Shown here: one piece after another, positions 10,023 through 18,691 of the stretch
How positions within the stretch are numbered: position 1 is the first letter of the stretch
Layout of the letters: each line of letters begins with the position of its first letter
DNA from: Pararhodobacter aggregans
GTDB taxonomy: Bacteria; Pseudomonadota; Alphaproteobacteria; Rhodobacterales; Rhodobacteraceae
Direction: 5' to 3'
Assembly (NCBI RefSeq): GCF_003075525.1
Contig: NZ_QDDR01000014.1
Span: 62,001-126,000 of the forward strand
Length of the DNA stretch: 64,000 nucleotides
Made by a program: the position numbers and the translations under genes
The notes under the pieces: model-generated
Seen by the model: the letters and a program-made list of their open reading frames with translations, nothing else
What the model was told of the DNA's origin: nothing
The model's database searches: none

Positions 10023-11195
10023 TCATTGCAGATCGGCGAAGGCCTTTTGCAGGCGTTTCACCGCCTCCTCGATCCGCACCCGCGGCGTGGCGAGGTTGAA
10101 GCGCATGTAGCTGTCGCCGCCCAGGCCGAAGGTCGCCCCGTGGTTGACCGCCAGCTTGGCGTCCTGCTGGATGCGGCGGATCACCTCGTCCGTTTCCATC
10201 CCGGTGCCCGAGAAATCGACCCAGGCCAGATAGGTCGATTCCAGATCCATCGACCGCACGCCCGGAATGGCGTTCACGCCCGCGTCGAAGATCCGCCGGT
10301 TCCCGTCCAGATAGACCATCAGCGCATCGACCCATTCGGCGCCCTCGGGCGAATAGGCGGCGGTCTCCATGTTCAGGCCGAAGGAACTGGGCGAGATGCC
10401 GAGGCCCAGCATCGTCGCGCCAAACGCCGCGCGCAGCGTCGCATCGGGGATGATGACGTTGCCGTTGTGGGCGCCGGCGATGTTGAAGGTCTTGGTCGGC
10501 GCCGTCATCATCACCAGCCGGTCCAGCATGTCGGGCAGGGCCTTGATGGCCGGGACATGCGTCTGGCCGGGGAACAGCAGGTCGCAATGGATCTCGTCCG
10601 AGATCAGGATCAGGTCATGCGCCTTGCAGAACTCACCCAGCGCGCGCAGCTCGGCCTCGGTCCAGCAGCGGCCGCCGGGGTTGTGCGGGGACGAGATGAC
10701 CACCAGCTTCTCATTCCCGGTCAGGCGCGACGCCGCATCCTCGAAATCCATCTCGTAGCGGCCGTCGACCAGCGCCAGCGGGCATTCGGTGACCGTCCGT
10801 CCCGCGGCTTTGATGATCCGCGCGAAGGCGTGATAGACCGGCGTGAACAGCACCACGCCTTCACCGGGCCTGGTCCAGGTATGCACGCACAGCGCCGTGC
10901 CGTTGACCAGCCCGTGGGTGGTGAAGATCCACTCGGGATCGACCGCCCAGCCGTGCCGCGTGCGCATCCACCAGTCGATCGAGGCCTTGTAGGCCGCGTC
11001 ATCGCCGAAATAGCCGAACACCCCGTGGTCGACCATCGCCTGCAACTCGGCCGTCACGCAGGCGGGCGGCCGGAAGTCCATATCCGCCACCCACATCGAA
11101 ATCCCTTCGTCGGGCGAAACCCCATAGAGGGATTCCATCATGTCCCATTTGGCCGAATGGGTGCCGCGGCGGTCGATGATCTCGTCGAAATTCAT
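10023..11195 (-). CDS. PatB/MalY-type PLP aminotransferase (cystathionine beta-lyase)
   Basis: A fold-type I pyridoxal-phosphate enzyme of 390 residues. Near the N-terminus it has WVADMDFRPP, the hallmark of the MalY/PatB subgroup (C-S beta-lyases acting on cystathionine or cysteine conjugates). The SSPHNPGGRCWT motif, SDEIHCDLLFPGQTH, and the PLP-binding lysine in APTKTFNIAG are all present. It likely cleaves cystathionine to homocysteine or works in sulfur amino-acid turnover; an aminotransferase role cannot be excluded. ATG 11195 is preceded by a GGAGAT-like site. Divergent from the def operon. Confidence 0.88.
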   Translation of the reverse strand: MNFDEIIDRRGTHSAKWDMMESLYGVSPDEGISMWVADMDFRPPACVTAELQAMVDHGVFGYFGDDAAYKASIDWWMRTRHGWAVDPEWIFTTHGLVNGTALCVHTWTRPGEGVVLFTPVYHAFARIIKAAGRTVTECPLALVDGRYEMDFEDAASRLTGNEKLVVISSPHNPGGRCWTEAELRALGEFCKAHDLILISDEIHCDLLFPGQTHVPAIKALPDMLDRLVMMTAPTKTFNIAGAHNGNVIIPDATLRAAFGATMLGLGISPSSFGLNMETAAYSPEGAEWVDALMVYLDGNRRIFDAGVNAIPGVRSMDLESTYLAWVDFSGTGMETDEVIRRIQQDAKLAVNHGATFGLGGDSYMRFNLATPRVRIEEAVKRLQKAFADLQ

Positions 11196-11311
11196 GCCAA
11201 TCTCCTGAACCTGTGCAGCAGAATGCCCGCTGGGGCGACGGGCGCAAGAGTGAAACTGCCCGGCCCCGCCGTCCCGTTGCGTGCCGCATCGGGATCGCCT
11301 ACATCAGGCGC

Positions 11312-11833
11312 ATGACGCTGAAACACATCCTTCTGCATCCCGATCCGCGCCTGAAGAAGGTCTGCGCCCCTGTCGAGGGCGTGACGCCCGATCTGGGCAA
11401 GCTGGCCGAGGACATGCTGCAAACCATGTATGACGCGCCCGGCATCGGCCTGGCCGCGCCGCAGGTCGGCGTCATGCAACGCCTCTTTGTCATGGATTGC
11501 GTCAAGGGTCAGGACGAGGCCGCCAAGCCCATGGTGCTCATCAACCCCGAGGTCACCTGGACCTCGGAAGATCGTAGCACCTATGAGGAGGGATGCCTGT
11601 CGATCCCCGAGCAATTCGCCGAGGTGACGCGCCCGGCCCGGGTGCGGATGGCCTGGACCGGCCTCGACAACCAGCGGCACGAGGAGGAATTCGACGGGCT
11701 CTGGGCGACCTGCGCCCAGCACGAATTCGACCATCTGAACGGCAAGCTGTTCATCGACTACCTCGGCCCGATCAAGCGCCAGCTGATTACCCGCCGGATG
11801 GAAAAGTTCAAACGCGAACGCGCGCGGGGTTGA
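11312..11833 (+). CDS. def: Peptide deformylase, first copy (complete active site)
   Basis: Removes the N-formyl group from nascent proteins. All three metal-centre motifs are intact: GIGLAAPQ at 44-51, EGCLS at 93-97 (Cys metal ligand) and HEFDH at 137-141 (two His ligands and catalytic Glu). The 173-residue length and basic C-terminus (RRMEKFKRERARG) are normal and suit ribosome association. The open frame extends upstream to 11213, but the family N-terminus begins at ATG 11312. It heads a group with a monooxygenase, two further deformylase-like genes and fmt, all on the same strand with short gaps. Confidence 0.93.
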   Translation: MTLKHILLHPDPRLKKVCAPVEGVTPDLGKLAEDMLQTMYDAPGIGLAAPQVGVMQRLFVMDCVKGQDEAAKPMVLINPEVTWTSEDRSTYEEGCLSIPEQFAEVTRPARVRMAWTGLDNQRHEEEFDGLWATCAQHEFDHLNGKLFIDYLGPIKRQLITRRMEKFKRERARG

Positions 11834-11837
11834 GGCG

Positions 11838-13082
11838 ATGGGCCCGAAACCCGGCGGGCTGAGGATCGGTATCGCCGGCGCGGGCATGGGCGGATTGGCC
11901 GCCGGGATCGCCCTGACGCTGGCGGGCCATCGGGTCACGATCTGCGACAGGTTCGACGCCCCGCGCCCGGTGGGGTCGGGGCTGGTGTTGCAGCCGGTGG
12001 GCCAGCGGGTTCTGTCCTGGCTGGGATGCGGGGCGGCGGCCCGCGCGCTGGGCTCCCCGGTGCGGGTTCTGCACGGGGTCGAGGCGCGGACCGGCGCGGG
12101 CACGCTGAACGTGCGGTATGACCGGGCGGGCGCCGGGCTGCACGGGCTCGGCATGCACCGCGCCAGCCTGTTTCACGTGTTGCACGAAAGGCTCGTCTCG
12201 CTGGGCGTCACTGTCCTGCCCTCGGCCGAGGTGACCGGGCGCGCGGGGCAATCCCTGACCCTCGCCGATGGCCGATGCCTCGGCCCCTTCGACCTGATCG
12301 TCGACGCGCTGGGCGCGCATTCGCCGCTGACGCCCTTGCGGTCGCGGATCCTGCCCTATGGCGCCCTCTGGACCACGCTGCGCTGGCCCGAAACCGCGCT
12401 GCCCGACGACCGCCTCACCCAGCGCTATGTCGCGGCGCATCGGATGGTGGGCGTGTTGCCCATCGGTCGGATGCCGGACGACCCCCAACCCCTCGCCGCC
12501 TTCTTCTGGTCCTTGAAGGGCGCTGAATACGACGACTGGCAGCGCCAAGGCCTGATCCCGTGGAAGAGTGAAATCCTGTCGATCTGGCCCGAATTGTCGC
12601 CCTTCCTCGCCCAGATCACCGACCCGGCGCAGATGGTCTTCGCCCGCTACGCTCATGGCACGCTCTACCGCCCCTATGGCGAGGGCATCGTCCATATCGG
12701 CGACGCCTTCCACCGCGCCAGCCCGCAGCTGGGGCAGGGGGCCAACATGGCGCTGCTGGACGCGCTGGCGCTGGCAAGGGCGCTGGATCAGGCGGGGCCG
12801 GAGGATGCGCCCGCCCTCTATGCCCGGATCCGCCGCGGCCATGTCGCGGTGTTCCAGACCGCCAGCCGCTTCCTGACCCCGCAATACCAGTCCGACAGCC
12901 GCGCCGTCGCCTGGTTCCGTGACCGGATCGTGGCGCCCCTGGGCCGGGTGCCGCCGATGCCGCGGGTGATGGCCTCGATTGCTTCGGGCCTGATCGTGCC
13001 GCCTTTGGGCGGTGAGCCCTATCGCGACGGCCGACCTGTCCCGCCCGTCTGGGCGATGGACGAAGGCGAGGGCGGGTGGTAA
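11838..13082 (+). CDS. FAD-dependent monooxygenase (UbiH/salicylate hydroxylase-like)
   Basis: A 414-residue flavoprotein hydroxylase. The Rossmann FAD motif GIAGAGMGGLAAGIAL is at about 10-25, the DG-type motif is represented by DLIVDALGAHSP near 150, and the second FAD motif HIGDAFHRASPQLGQGANMALLDA is near 285-308. It belongs to the family of NAD(P)H-dependent aromatic hydroxylases; the substrate cannot be predicted. It sits 4 bp after the first def and 9 bp before the second, an unexpected place for such an enzyme, and is probably cotranscribed with them. Confidence 0.82.
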   Translation: MGPKPGGLRIGIAGAGMGGLAAGIALTLAGHRVTICDRFDAPRPVGSGLVLQPVGQRVLSWLGCGAAARALGSPVRVLHGVEARTGAGTLNVRYDRAGAGLHGLGMHRASLFHVLHERLVSLGVTVLPSAEVTGRAGQSLTLADGRCLGPFDLIVDALGAHSPLTPLRSRILPYGALWTTLRWPETALPDDRLTQRYVAAHRMVGVLPIGRMPDDPQPLAAFFWSLKGAEYDDWQRQGLIPWKSEILSIWPELSPFLAQITDPAQMVFARYAHGTLYRPYGEGIVHIGDAFHRASPQLGQGANMALLDALALARALDQAGPEDAPALYARIRRGHVAVFQTASRFLTPQYQSDSRAVAWFRDRIVAPLGRVPPMPRVMASIASGLIVPPLGGEPYRDGRPVPPVWAMDEGEGGW

Positions 13083-13091
13083 CCGGTCGCC

Positions 13092-13601
13092 ATGTCCATC
13101 CTGCCCATCGTCCTGTTCCCCGACCCGATGCTGCGCCGGCCCTGCACGCCGGTCGCGGTGATCGATGACCGCATCCGGCAACTGGCCGCCGACATGCTGG
13201 AAACCATGTATGCCGCGCCCGGCCGGGGCCTTGCCGGGCCGCAAGTGGCGGTGCCGCTCAGGATCTTCGTCATGGACGTGACCTGGAAGGAGGGCACGCC
13301 CAGCCCCCGTGTCTGCATCAATCCGGTCATCCTGGACGCCTCGGAAACGCAGGCCGAGAATACCGAGGGCTGCCTCTCGATCCCCGGCATCCCGGCGCAG
13401 GTCTCGCGCCCCGACTGGATCGTGCTGCGCTACACCGACCTCGCGGGGCAGGAGCAGACCGAGCGCCTGACCGGGTTCGAGGCCGTCGCGGCCCAGCACG
13501 AACTCGACCACCTGAACGGCCGCCTCTGCATCGACCTGATGGACGAAGACAGCCGCACCAAAGCCTCGCCCGCCCTTGCCGCGATGGGAGCCCCCGCATG
13601 A
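13092..13601 (+). CDS. def: Peptide deformylase, second copy
   Basis: A 169-residue paralogue of the 11312 gene. The metal and catalytic motifs are kept: GRGLAGPQ at 44-51 (the usual Ile replaced by Arg and one Ala by Gly), EGCLSIPG at 92-99, and HELDH at 136-140. It is therefore likely active, perhaps with shifted substrate preference or used under other conditions. The C-terminus lacks the basic tail of copy one. Its stop overlaps the next ATG by 4 bp. Confidence 0.88.
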   Translation: MSILPIVLFPDPMLRRPCTPVAVIDDRIRQLAADMLETMYAAPGRGLAGPQVAVPLRIFVMDVTWKEGTPSPRVCINPVILDASETQAENTEGCLSIPGIPAQVSRPDWIVLRYTDLAGQEQTERLTGFEAVAAQHELDHLNGRLCIDLMDEDSRTKASPALAAMGAPA

Positions 13602-14089
13602 TCCGCCGTTGCCTGCCCTGGCCTGATGCCCGCCTGCGCACCCCGGCCGCCCCGGTCGAGGCCGTGACCGACGAGGTCCGCGCGATCTGGACCGACATGA
13701 TCGACACGATGGAGGCGATGCCGGGCGTGGGCCTCGCCTCGCCGCAGATCGGGGTGATGCTGCGGCTGGCGGTGGTCGATGCGTCCGAGGGGCGCGGTCA
13801 GGCGGTGCGGATGGCCAATCCCGAGGTGCTGCACGCCTCGGTGCAGCTGCGTCCGCACGAGGAAGCCTCGCCCAACCTGCCCGGGGTCTCGGCCCTGATC
13901 GAGCGGCCGCGGGCGGTGACGGTGCGGTTCCTGAACGATCAGGGCATGGTCGAGGAAAGGGATTTCGTCGGCCTCTGGGCGACGAGCGCGCAACATCAGA
14001 TCGACCACCTGAACGGCCGGATGTATTTCGACCGGCTGGGCAAGGTGAAGCGCGACATGCTGCTGCGCAAGGCAAGGAAGATGGGCTGA
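13598..14089 (+). CDS. Deformylase-like protein, predicted inactive
   Basis: A 163-residue protein with the deformylase fold signatures in order, but key residues are changed. GVGLASPQ (43-50) is intact. The EGCLSIPG block is replaced by EASPNLPG (89-96), so the Cys metal ligand aligns with Ser91. The HExxH helix reads HQIDH (133-137), so the catalytic Glu is Gln134; both His ligands remain. The rest aligns well (VGLWATSAQH, then LNGRMYFDRLGKVKRDML), with no frameshift, so it looks maintained rather than decayed. It overlaps the second def and lies 24 bp before fmt. Possible roles are a regulatory or binding partner, or a different reaction. Confidence 0.85.
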   Translation: MIRRCLPWPDARLRTPAAPVEAVTDEVRAIWTDMIDTMEAMPGVGLASPQIGVMLRLAVVDASEGRGQAVRMANPEVLHASVQLRPHEEASPNLPGVSALIERPRAVTVRFLNDQGMVEERDFVGLWATSAQHQIDHLNGRMYFDRLGKVKRDMLLRKARKMG

Positions 14090-14103
14090 CAGCCCACCCT
14101 ACG
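14083..14103. repeat. Short REP-like hairpin with CCCACCCTACG
   Basis: GGGCT (14083-14087) pairs with AGCCC (14091-14095), followed by ACCCTACG. The CACCCTACG tail is also found after hairpins at 61313-61336, and CCCACCCT in the hairpin at 63971-63992. Here it overlaps the end of the deformylase-like gene. Confidence 0.4.
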
Positions 14104-14113
14104 GGAGGCGACG

Positions 14114-15013
14114 ATGAAGGTCATTTTCATGGGCACGCCGGAGTTCTCCGTGCCGGTGCTGGAGGCGCTGCATCAGGCGCATGAGGTGGTCTGCGTCTAT
14201 TGCCAGCCGCCCCGCCCCGCCGGTCGCGGCAAGCAGGAACGTCCGACCCCGGTGCATGCGAAGGCGCTGGAGCTGGGCCTGCCGGTGCGCCACCCGGCCC
14301 GGCTGAAGGATCCCGCCGATCAGGCGGATTTCGCCGCGCTGGGGGCCGATGTGGCGGTGGTCGTGGCGTACGGCCTGATCCTGCCGCAGCCGGTGCTGGA
14401 CGCGCCGAAACTTGGGTGCCTCAACATCCATGCCTCGCTGCTGCCGCGCTGGCGGGGGGCGGCGCCGATTCACCGGGCGATCATGGCGGGGGATGCCGAG
14501 ACCGGGGTCTGCATCATGCAGATGGAGGCGGGGCTGGATACTGGGCCGGTGCTGCTGCGCGAGGCGATGGCCATCGGCGCGACCGAGACCACCGCCGAAT
14601 TGCACGACCGCCTGTCGGCGCTGGGCGCGCGGCTGATCCTTCAGGCGCTGGACCGGCTGCCCAGCCTCACGGCCGTCCCACAGCCCGGGGAGGGCGTCAC
14701 CTACGCCGCCAAGATCGACAAGGCCGAGGCGCAGGTGGATTGGACCGCCCCGGCCACGCAGATCGCCCGCCAGATCAACGGCCTCTCGCCCTTTCCGGGC
14801 GCCTGGTGCGACACGCCATCGGGGCGGCTGAAACTGCTGAACGCCGAAGCCACCGACGAGACCGGCCCCCCCGGCACGATCCTCCACGGCCTGACCGTGG
14901 CCTGCGGCAACGGCGCCGTCGCCATCACCCGCGCCCAGCGCGAGGGCAGGCGGCCGATGGAGGCCGAGGAATTGCTGCGCGGCCTGGGGTGGGAGCCGGG
15001 AACGCGGCTTTAG
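14114..15013 (+). CDS. fmt: Methionyl-tRNA formyltransferase
   Basis: Formylates the methionine on initiator tRNA using 10-formyltetrahydrofolate, the step undone later by deformylase. The N-terminal domain starts [19 protein letters not shown]; the formyl-transfer motif [21 protein letters not shown] lies near 107-127 (Asn, His and, further on, Asp of the catalytic triad), followed by the tRNA-binding C-terminal domain. The 299-residue length is normal. It ends the def group; its stop overlaps the convergent response-regulator gene by 4 bp. Confidence 0.96.
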   Translation: MKVIFMGTPEFSVPVLEALHQAHEVVCVYCQPPRPAGRGKQERPTPVHAKALELGLPVRHPARLKDPADQADFAALGADVAVVVAYGLILPQPVLDAPKLGCLNIHASLLPRWRGAAPIHRAIMAGDAETGVCIMQMEAGLDTGPVLLREAMAIGATETTAELHDRLSALGARLILQALDRLPSLTAVPQPGEGVTYAAKIDKAEAQVDWTAPATQIARQINGLSPFPGAWCDTPSGRLKLLNAEATDETGPPGTILHGLTVACGNGAVAITRAQREGRRPMEAEELLRGLGWEPGTRL

Positions 15014-15672
15014 CCTTCCGGCACGAAATGGGCGAAACGGGCCTGCTGGGCGATCAGCACCGCCTGCGTCCGGCTTTGCACCCCCAGCTTGCGCATGATC
15101 GCCGTGACATGCGCCTTCACCGTCGTCTCGGCGATCGACAGCTCGAAGGCGATCTGCTTGTTCAGCCGCCCCTGACAGAGCAATTCCAGGATTTTCGCCT
15201 GCTGCCGGGTCAGTTGCGCCAGCCGCCCGACCGCCTCGGCCGCGCCGTCGTCGGCCTCGTCGGCGACGCCCTCGGGCAGCCAGGTCTCGCCGCGACCCAG
15301 CGCCTCCAGCGCGGCGCGGAAACTCTCGCGGCCCGCATGTTTCGGCACGAAGCCCGCGGCGCCTGCCGCCAGCCCGGCGCGGATCAGCCGCGGTTCGGCC
15401 ATGGACGACACCACCAGCACCGGGATCTCGGGATGCGTGGTGCGCAGGCGGATCAGCCCGTCCAGCCCCTCGACATCCGGCAGGTCCAGATCCAGCAGCA
15501 CCAGCTCCGGCCGGGGCGGGGCCTCCAGCCGGTCCAGCGCGGCGCCCAGCGAATGGGCGGCGTCGACCTCGACCACCCCGGCGATGCCGCGCAGGGTCAG
15601 GGCCAGCGCGTCGCAGAAAAGCGGGTGGTCATCGACGATCAGGGCGCGGGCGAAGGAGTCGAGGGGCGGCAT
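15010..15672 (-). CDS. NarL/FixJ-type response regulator
   Basis: A 220-residue two-domain transcription factor. The receiver domain has the acidic pair in LIVDDHP (residues 11-17), the phosphoacceptor Asp in VLLDLDLPD (about 61) and the conserved Lys in GFVPKHAG (about 109). A LuxR-type helix-turn-helix occupies the last 65 residues ([27 protein letters not shown]-like block and [15 protein letters not shown]). No histidine kinase gene is adjacent, so its input is unknown. Divergent from the CoxG-like gene across 173 bp holding the inverted repeat GGTCTG-A-CAGACC at 15769-15781. Confidence 0.9.
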   Translation of the reverse strand: MPPLDSFARALIVDDHPLFCDALALTLRGIAGVVEVDAAHSLGAALDRLEAPPRPELVLLDLDLPDVEGLDGLIRLRTTHPEIPVLVVSSMAEPRLIRAGLAAGAAGFVPKHAGRESFRAALEALGRGETWLPEGVADEADDGAAEAVGRLAQLTRQQAKILELLCQGRLNKQIAFELSIAETTVKAHVTAIMRKLGVQSRTQAVLIAQQARFAHFVPEG

Positions 15673-15768
15673 GGCTGTCTCCGGCTAACCGACCCCCACG
15701 ATAGCAGCCCGCCCGCCGTCCCGAAACCGCCACGAAAGTCCCCCGGCAGCGCGCGCCCATGCGACCAA

Positions 15769-15781
15769 GGTCTGACAGACC
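15769..15781. promoter_or_regulatory. Inverted repeat in divergent promoter region
   Basis: GGTCTGACAGACC is a perfect 6-bp inverted repeat around one base, between the response-regulator gene and the CoxG-like gene, 64 bp before the latter. It may be an operator for either gene. Confidence 0.35.
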
Positions 15782-15845
15782 AAAGCCTGCTTTCGCTGCC
15801 TGACGCGCTGTCCTATGGTGCCCGCGACTTGGGGAGGGAACCAGC

Positions 15846-16391
15846 ATGCAGATGAACGACAGCCGCCTGATCGCCGCGCCGCCCGCCGTGGTCTGGGCCG
15901 CGCTTCTGACCCCGGAGGTGCTGAAAGCCGCGGTGCCGGGCTGCGAGGAACTGACCGGCAGCGTCGCCGAAGGCTATGAAGCCGCGGTGGTGCAGAAGGT
16001 GGGGCCGGTGAAGGCCCGCTTCACCGGCCTCGTGACCTTCGCCGATATCGTCGAGGGCCAGAGCCTGACGCTGCAGGGCGAGGGCAAGGGCGGCGCCGCC
16101 GGTTTCGCCAAGGGCGAGGCCAAGGTGGCGCTGGAACCGGCGACGCTGGAGGACGGGACCGAGGGCACCAAGCTGACCTATGCCGTCGACGCCAAGGTCG
16201 GTGGCAAGCTGGCGCAGCTGGGCAGCCGGATCATCGATGGTTTCGCCCGCAAGATGGCGGATGAATTCTTCAGCCGCTTCGCCGATGCCGTCGAGGGCCC
16301 GAAGGATTCGCCGGACGCCGAGGCCGAGGCCCCGGTCGAGGGCGAGGCGCCGAAAAAGGGCTGGTTCAAGCGGATGCTGGGTTCGGACTAA
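15846..16391 (+). CDS. CoxG-like SRPBCC family protein
   Basis: A 181-residue protein with the START/SRPBCC lipid- or cofactor-binding fold of the CoxG (carbon monoxide dehydrogenase subunit G) family: MNDSRLIAAPPAVVWAALLTP start, VQKVGPVKARFTGLV core, and YAVDAKVGGKLAQLGSRIID near 120-140. The C-terminal 30 residues are acidic, then basic, and probably disordered or membrane-associating (KKGWFKRMLG). No CO dehydrogenase genes are nearby, so a role in molybdo-enzyme maturation or membrane anchoring is only a family suggestion. GGAGGG eight bases upstream supports ATG 15846. Confidence 0.85.
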   Translation: MQMNDSRLIAAPPAVVWAALLTPEVLKAAVPGCEELTGSVAEGYEAAVVQKVGPVKARFTGLVTFADIVEGQSLTLQGEGKGGAAGFAKGEAKVALEPATLEDGTEGTKLTYAVDAKVGGKLAQLGSRIIDGFARKMADEFFSRFADAVEGPKDSPDAEAEAPVEGEAPKKGWFKRMLGSD

Positions 16392-17071
16392 AGCCCCGCC
16401 AACGGATCGACGCCGATCACCAGCGGGTGCAGCCAGATCAGCAGCGCCCAGACGGCCACCCCCGCCAGCATCGGCACGAGGCGCGGGGGGCCGGGCCGCC
16501 ATCGACCCGTCAGCAGCCCTGCAAGCGGCACGATCAAGGTGTTCCGCGACAGAGCCTCCCACTCGGGCATCTGGCGCCGCTTGCGCCGGTCGATGGCGGC
16601 CATCCCGGCCAGCGCGAAGAGGCCCATCGGCGCGAAGAGCAGCAGATGCGCCAGATCGCCATTGGCGATGGCATGGGCAAAGGCCCAGAGCGCCAGCGCC
16701 CAGAGGACCGGATGCCGCGTGACACCGGCGATGCCGGGCCGGGCCGGATCGAAGGGCGCGGCGCGTGAGCCGAAGCTGAGGGGATTGGTCCCGGCCAGCG
16801 CCCCCGCGACCAAGAGGCAGGCTCCCAGCATCAGCGCCCCCGCCACCCAGACCTGCCAGGGCGCCGGATCCCAGAGGGCGACATAGGGCGCCCGCCCCGC
16901 CGCGACGATCACCCAGACCAGCAGCAGGATGGACAGCGCCGAATAGGCGAGGCCAAATCCGGCATGCCCCAGCCGGGCCACCAGCGGCGCCTTCAGCCCC
17001 GGCCGCGCGGTCAGCGCATGCGAGCCGATGAACACCGCCATCGCCAGCGCGAAATTCCCCCAGCCCTCCAT
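16388..17071 (-). CDS. NnrU family membrane protein
   Basis: A 227-residue integral membrane protein with about six transmembrane segments. Signature parts are GTNPLSFG near 105, TRHPVLWALALWAFAHAIANGDLA near 130-153 and a second conserved half after it. NnrU proteins were named from denitrification loci, but the molecular role is unknown; they are distantly related to isoprenylcysteine methyltransferase-like membrane proteins. A second paralogue is at 58253-58807. The ATG at 17071 starts the family homology (MEGWGNFALAMAVFIGSHAL). Convergent with the CoxG-like gene with a 4-bp overlap. Confidence 0.85.
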   Translation of the reverse strand: MEGWGNFALAMAVFIGSHALTARPGLKAPLVARLGHAGFGLAYSALSILLLVWVIVAAGRAPYVALWDPAPWQVWVAGALMLGACLLVAGALAGTNPLSFGSRAAPFDPARPGIAGVTRHPVLWALALWAFAHAIANGDLAHLLLFAPMGLFALAGMAAIDRRKRRQMPEWEALSRNTLIVPLAGLLTGRWRPGPPRLVPMLAGVAVWALLIWLHPLVIGVDPLAGL

Positions 17072-17146
17072 GCCGTCCCCCGTCTGCAGCGATTGACCCT
17101 GCCCCGATTTCCCCGACAATGCCACCCGACGCAACCGGAGATTGCC

Positions 17147-17746
17147 ATGCGAACCGAACCCGGCCCCGATGGCCAGCCCCGCTGCTGGTGGTGCCTGTCG
17201 ACCGACCAATATGTGGCCTATCACGACGACGACTGGGGCTATCCCGTCGCCGACGACCGCCGGCTGTTCGAGAAACTGACGCTCGAGGCCTTCCAGTCCG
17301 GCCTCAGCTGGCGCACCATCCTGGAAAAGCGCGACGGCTTCCGCGCCGCCTTTGCCGGGTTCGACGCGGCGACGGTCGCCGCCTTCACCGAGGCCGATGT
17401 GGAGCGCCTGCTGCAGGACAAGGGCATCGTCCGCCATCGCGGCAAGATCGAGGCCACGATCAACAACGCGCGGCGGCTGCTTGACCTGCAGGCCTCGGGC
17501 ACCAGCTTTGCCGCCTATCTGTGGTCCTTCGAGCCGCGCGATCCGGGCCCTGTCGGGGCCTCGACCACGGCCGAATCGCTGGCCATGTCCAAGGACCTGA
17601 AGAAACGCGGCTGGAAATTCGTGGGACCGACGACGATCTACGCCTTCATGCAGGCCGCCGGGGTGGTGAACGACCACCTGCCGGATTGCAGCCATCACGC
17701 CAAATCGGTCGCCGCCCGCGCCGCTTTCGAAAGACCTGCGGCGTGA
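17147..17746 (+). CDS. tag: DNA-3-methyladenine glycosylase I
   Basis: Base-excision repair enzyme that removes 3-methyladenine from alkylated DNA. The 199 residues begin with the zinc-site region RCWWCLSTDQYVAYHDDDWGYP (Cys pair at 14 and 17) and contain EAFQSGLSWRTILEKRDGFR, the family's active-site helix, and end with the His/Cys region DHLPDCSHH that completes the zinc site. ATG 17147 is preceded by GGAG. The last bases overlap the GTG start of the CPBP protease gene, so the two are translationally coupled. Confidence 0.95.
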   Translation: MRTEPGPDGQPRCWWCLSTDQYVAYHDDDWGYPVADDRRLFEKLTLEAFQSGLSWRTILEKRDGFRAAFAGFDAATVAAFTEADVERLLQDKGIVRHRGKIEATINNARRLLDLQASGTSFAAYLWSFEPRDPGPVGASTTAESLAMSKDLKKRGWKFVGPTTIYAFMQAAGVVNDHLPDCSHHAKSVAARAAFERPAA

Positions 17747-18636
17747 GCCTGACCGGGATCCCGCTCAGTTACGAGCCGCTGGTCGCCCCGGCCCGCCCGC
17801 GTCGCCAGATCTGGCGCACGCTCCTGGGTCTGGCGATCACCGGCGCGGTCTATTTCGGCTGGATGGTCGGGCTGGCGATGCTGGCCGCGTGGTATCAGGG
17901 CGTGCCCTTCGACCGGCTGCTTTACCGCGTCGCCACCGGGGCCGATCCCTGGGGAATGATCCTGCTGCTGGGCGGATTTCTGGGTGGCTGGATCGGTGTC
18001 TGGGTGGCGATCCGCCTGTTGCACCGGCGGCGGCTGGGCAGCCTGCTGGGCCGGGCGCCCGCGGTGCTCAGGGATTTCGTCACCGGGGTGGTGATCCTGG
18101 CGCTGATCGGCGGCGGGCTCACGCTGGTGATGATGCCGATGCTGCCGCCCCTGACCCTGCGGCCCGATGTTCCGGTCTGGCTGGCCTTCCTGCCGCTCGC
18201 CTTGCTGGGTGTTCTGGTCCAGACCGGGGCCGAGGAACTGCTGTTCCGTGGCTATCTGCAAAGCCAGCTTGCCGCGCGCTTCGTCCGGCCGCTGATCTAC
18301 CTGACGCTGCCCGCGATCCTGTTCGGCCTTGCCCATTACAACGCCGAGGAACGCGGCGCCGACGCCTGGCTGGTCGTCGGCTCGACCGCGCTGTTTGGCC
18401 TGATCGCGGCGGATGTGACGCAACGGACCGGCAATCTGGGCATGGCCTGGGGCCTGCATTTCGCCAACAACGTGCTGGCGATGCTGGTGCTCAGCGTCAC
18501 CGGCGCGCTGAACGGGCTGGCGCTGTTCGAGGCGGGCACCCTCGCGCCCGACATGGCGCGGCCGCTTCTGGTGGCCGACATGCTGGTCACCGTGGCGGTC
18601 TGGGCAGTCTGCCGGCTCTGGCTCAGACGCCGCTGA
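17743..18636 (+). CDS. CPBP family intramembrane glutamic protease
   Basis: A 297-residue membrane protein with eight or so hydrophobic segments and the ABI/CPBP motifs: EELLFRG (EExxxR, near 165), FGLAHY (near 197) and the HFANN motif (near 242). The Glu and His residues form the membrane-embedded active site of the Rce1-like family. Substrates are unknown; relatives process prenylated or bacteriocin-related proteins. It starts with GTG overlapping the tag stop codon (GTGA), which is why that start is chosen. Confidence 0.87.
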   Translation: MSLTGIPLSYEPLVAPARPRRQIWRTLLGLAITGAVYFGWMVGLAMLAAWYQGVPFDRLLYRVATGADPWGMILLLGGFLGGWIGVWVAIRLLHRRRLGSLLGRAPAVLRDFVTGVVILALIGGGLTLVMMPMLPPLTLRPDVPVWLAFLPLALLGVLVQTGAEELLFRGYLQSQLAARFVRPLIYLTLPAILFGLAHYNAEERGADAWLVVGSTALFGLIAADVTQRTGNLGMAWGLHFANNVLAMLVLSVTGALNGLALFEAGTLAPDMARPLLVADMLVTVAVWAVCRLWLRRR

Positions 18637-18691
18637 TGTTGCAATCCCTGAGGACCCGGCCTATCTGGACCCAACAGCAGGGGGAGACCCG

